In this document: positions 6,372-7,631 of the stretch, piece after piece | How the letters are laid out: each line of letters starts with the position of its first letter | Position numbering within the stretch: position 1 is the first letter of the stretch | Assembly: GCA_903944255.1 (NCBI GenBank) | Contig: CAJARE010000152.1 | Coordinates: forward strand, 1 to 7,631 | Source of the DNA: an uncultured beta proteobacterium | GTDB lineage: Bacteria > Pseudomonadota > Gammaproteobacteria > Burkholderiales > Burkholderiaceae | DNA length: 7,631 nucleotides | Direction of reading: 5' to 3' | The notes under the pieces: generated by a model | Seen by the model: the letters and a program-made list of their open reading frames with translations, nothing else | Told to the model about the DNA's origin: nothing | Database searches by the model: none | Translations under genes and position numbers: made by a program

Positions 6372-7301
6372 ATGAAAAAATATTTAACAATCCTTGCCTC
6401 TTTCATCTTGTATGCATCCGGGTCTTTTGCCCAAAGTCAGGATATCAAATTGACTTTCGTGGGTGACATCATGCTAGATGGCTTGCCTGGCAAGTACATT
6501 AAGGCAGGGAAAGATCCATTTTTAAGTTTTGCACCATTATTTAAACAGTCTGATAAGACAATAGGAAATTTAGAGTGCGTTGTGGGGACTACAGGAAAGG
6601 CAGAAATTAAGCCCTTTGTATTAAGGGCAAACCCAAGAGTATTGCCCTTGATTAAAAAATACTTTAGTGCTGTATCGCTTGCCAATAATCATACTGGCGA
6701 TTATGGACCGCAAGCATTCTCAAAGATGATTGATTTATTAGATAAGGCTGGAATTGCTTATTTTGGGGGCGGCAAAGATATACGTTCTGCTCACGAACCT
6801 ATTATTTTTAACGTTAAAGGTAAACGTATTGCTGTCTTGGGATATAACATTTTTTTGCCAAGAAGCTTTGAGGCCTTAGATGATAGACCCGGAAATGCTT
6901 GGGGAGAGCCTGACTATATTGCTGCAGATATTAAAAAAGCAAAAGACTTTTATGGTGCAGATATTGTCATTACATACCCACATTGGGGTTGGGAGGGCGA
7001 TAAGATAGCCTCGGCAAGGCAACAGTTTTTAGCACACTTAATGATTAATAGTGGCGCTGACGCTGTGGTGGGAGGTCATCCCCATGTCACTCAAAATATT
7101 GAAATATATAAGGGCAAACCAATCTTTTATAGCTTAGGAAACTTTGTCTTTGATGGTTTTGATACTGTTGATACGAATACTGGCTGGGCACTTGAGATGA
7201 CCATCAATCAAGATAATAAAATTACTTGGCAGATATATGAAGCTAAGTTAGATAAGAATGGTATTCCAAAAAACAAAGGTGTGATTAAAGGACCTCTTTA
7301 G
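6372..7301 (+). CDS. Secreted CapA/PGA_cap family metallophosphoesterase-like protein
   Basis: A 309-residue protein from the ATG at 6372, chosen because MKKYLTILASFILYASGSFA is a clean signal peptide; ATG 6363 (four residues longer, overlapping the previous stop) is also possible. The mature part is a CapA-type domain (PGA_cap, in the calcineurin-like phosphoesterase superfamily). The metal-site motifs are all present: GD at 31-32 (VGDIMLD), GNLEC at 65-69, ANNHTGDYG at 104-112, HWGWE at 204-208 and GGHPHV at 234-239. The length is normal for single-domain members. The family is named after the poly-gamma-glutamate capsule factor CapA/PgsA, but many members have no known substrate, and the capB/capC synthetase genes are not seen here. 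A role in trimming or exporting an envelope polymer is therefore only a guess. It follows the small cysteine protein with overlap or an 8-base gap and is the last gene of this block. Confidence 0.92.
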   Translation: MKKYLTILASFILYASGSFAQSQDIKLTFVGDIMLDGLPGKYIKAGKDPFLSFAPLFKQSDKTIGNLECVVGTTGKAEIKPFVLRANPRVLPLIKKYFSAVSLANNHTGDYGPQAFSKMIDLLDKAGIAYFGGGKDIRSAHEPIIFNVKGKRIAVLGYNIFLPRSFEALDDRPGNAWGEPDYIAADIKKAKDFYGADIVITYPHWGWEGDKIASARQQFLAHLMINSGADAVVGGHPHVTQNIEIYKGKPIFYSLGNFVFDGFDTVDTNTGWALEMTINQDNKITWQIYEAKLDKNGIPKNKGVIKGPL

Positions 7302-7365
7302 ACGCTGATGGGATCAATTTAGCGCCGATATAAATTAGAGATTGTTTGCTGAGGAAATTTATAAT

Positions 7366-7465
7366 ATGAACAGTAAAAACTAATACTTTGAAAAATTCTG
7401 AGAGCTAATAGATATCGGATTCTTAAGCTTTCTATTGTCGATCTAAATGTGAACGATGCATCAGA
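7366..7465 (+). repeat. Diverged long-range direct repeat, copy 2
   Basis: Gap-free partner of 4115-4214, in the same orientation and also in an intergenic region, about 70 bases before the next gene. The frame KLSIVDLNVNDASE is open here and continues to the TGA at 7536-7538, whereas in copy 1 the matching frame closes sooner (TAG after SGC). The repeats bracket the lipoprotein, small-protein and CapA-like block. Confidence 0.6.
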
Positions 7466-7525
7466 GTTATTTGTTAATTTAAGTGCTAAGCTTACGCCTA
7501 ATGTTAGTTTTAAACACTGTTTATC

Positions 7526-7529
7526 GGAG
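7526..7529 (+). promoter_or_regulatory. Ribosome binding site before the GTG start at 7535
   Basis: GGAG lies five bases before GTG, a good match and spacing. It decides the start of the truncated last gene in favour of GTG. Confidence 0.65.
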
Positions 7530-7534
7530 TTAGC

Positions 7535-7631
7535 GTGAAATTAGTATTGAAAATTAATTTATTGATGGGATGCTCAGCATTAATCATTAGCAGCTTAGCG
7601 TTTGCTCAGAGTCAATTTGTTGGTGCTTATG
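7535..7631 (+). CDS. Start of an exported protein gene, cut by the window end
   Basis: Only the first 32 codons are present. They encode a typical Sec signal peptide (MKLVLKINLLMGCSALIISS, then LAFA) with a likely cut after AFA, followed by QSQFVGAY. The start is GTG with a good ribosome site. An Ala-Gln-Ser start leading into FxGAYG is common in small outer-membrane beta-barrel proteins of related bacteria, so that is a guess at its nature, but too little is visible to assign a family. A cysteine at position 13 lies inside the hydrophobic core (MGCSAL). A lipoprotein cut there would leave a very short signal, so the AFA cut is preferred. Confidence 0.68.
   Translation, partial: MKLVLKINLLMGCSALIISSLAFAQSQFVGAY

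Larger units (their letters stand above)
7302..7534. other. Non-coding stretch after the CapA-like gene
   Basis: Very AT-rich, with no complete gene. It holds the second copy of the diverged repeat and a 48-codon open stretch without a normal start (about 7392-7538), whose TGA overlaps the next gene's GTG. No stable stem with a T-run was found that could terminate the upstream genes. The promoter for the gene at 7535 should lie here, but I could not fix it with confidence. Confidence 0.5.

Noticed and set aside
6372..7301. Poly-gamma-glutamate capsule operon
   Set aside because: Only the CapA-type gene is present; no capB or capC synthetase genes are seen, so capsule synthesis is not supported.

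Overview
The window comes from an AT-rich Gram-negative bacterium. The type II secretion (T2SS) proteins, the style of the signal peptides and the M23 peptidase resemble low-GC Burkholderiales of the Polynucleobacter type. That placement is an inference from protein style, not from a search.

Bases 1-2970 hold the end of gspD (outer-membrane secretin), all of gspE (assembly ATPase) and all of gspF (inner-membrane platform protein). They are packed head to tail with gaps of 2 and 14 bases, as in a single operon. A membrane-anchored M23 (LytM-type) zinc peptidase gene begins 17 bases after gspF, where a pseudopilin gene such as gspG might be expected. Its catalytic residues are intact, but the reading frame breaks just after the catalytic core. 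A family-like tail of about 17 residues lies in the next frame, which suggests a recent small deletion that clipped the C-terminus.

Bases 3916-4311 contain no convincing gene. They hold a weak minus-strand small ORF and the first copy of a diverged repeat of about 100 bp. The second copy lies at 7366-7465, in the other long non-coding stretch, so the repeats flank the block between them.

Bases 4312-7301 form that block, an all-exported gene set. Two tandem paralogous lipoprotein genes have nearly identical leader DNA but strongly diverged mature domains. They are followed by a small secreted four-cysteine protein of unknown function, then a CapA/PGA_cap-type metallophosphoesterase that overlaps or nearly abuts it. 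All four products should leave the cytoplasm, and the tight spacing at the 3' end suggests that at least the last two are translated together.

Bases 7302-7534 are non-coding apart from the second repeat copy. A new signal-peptide gene starts with GTG at 7535 and runs off the window.

No tRNA, rRNA, CRISPR array, transposase or convincing intrinsic terminator was seen. The points most worth following up are the clipped M23 tail, the leader-conserved/body-diverged lipoprotein pair with its downstream partners, and the diverged repeat flanking that cluster.
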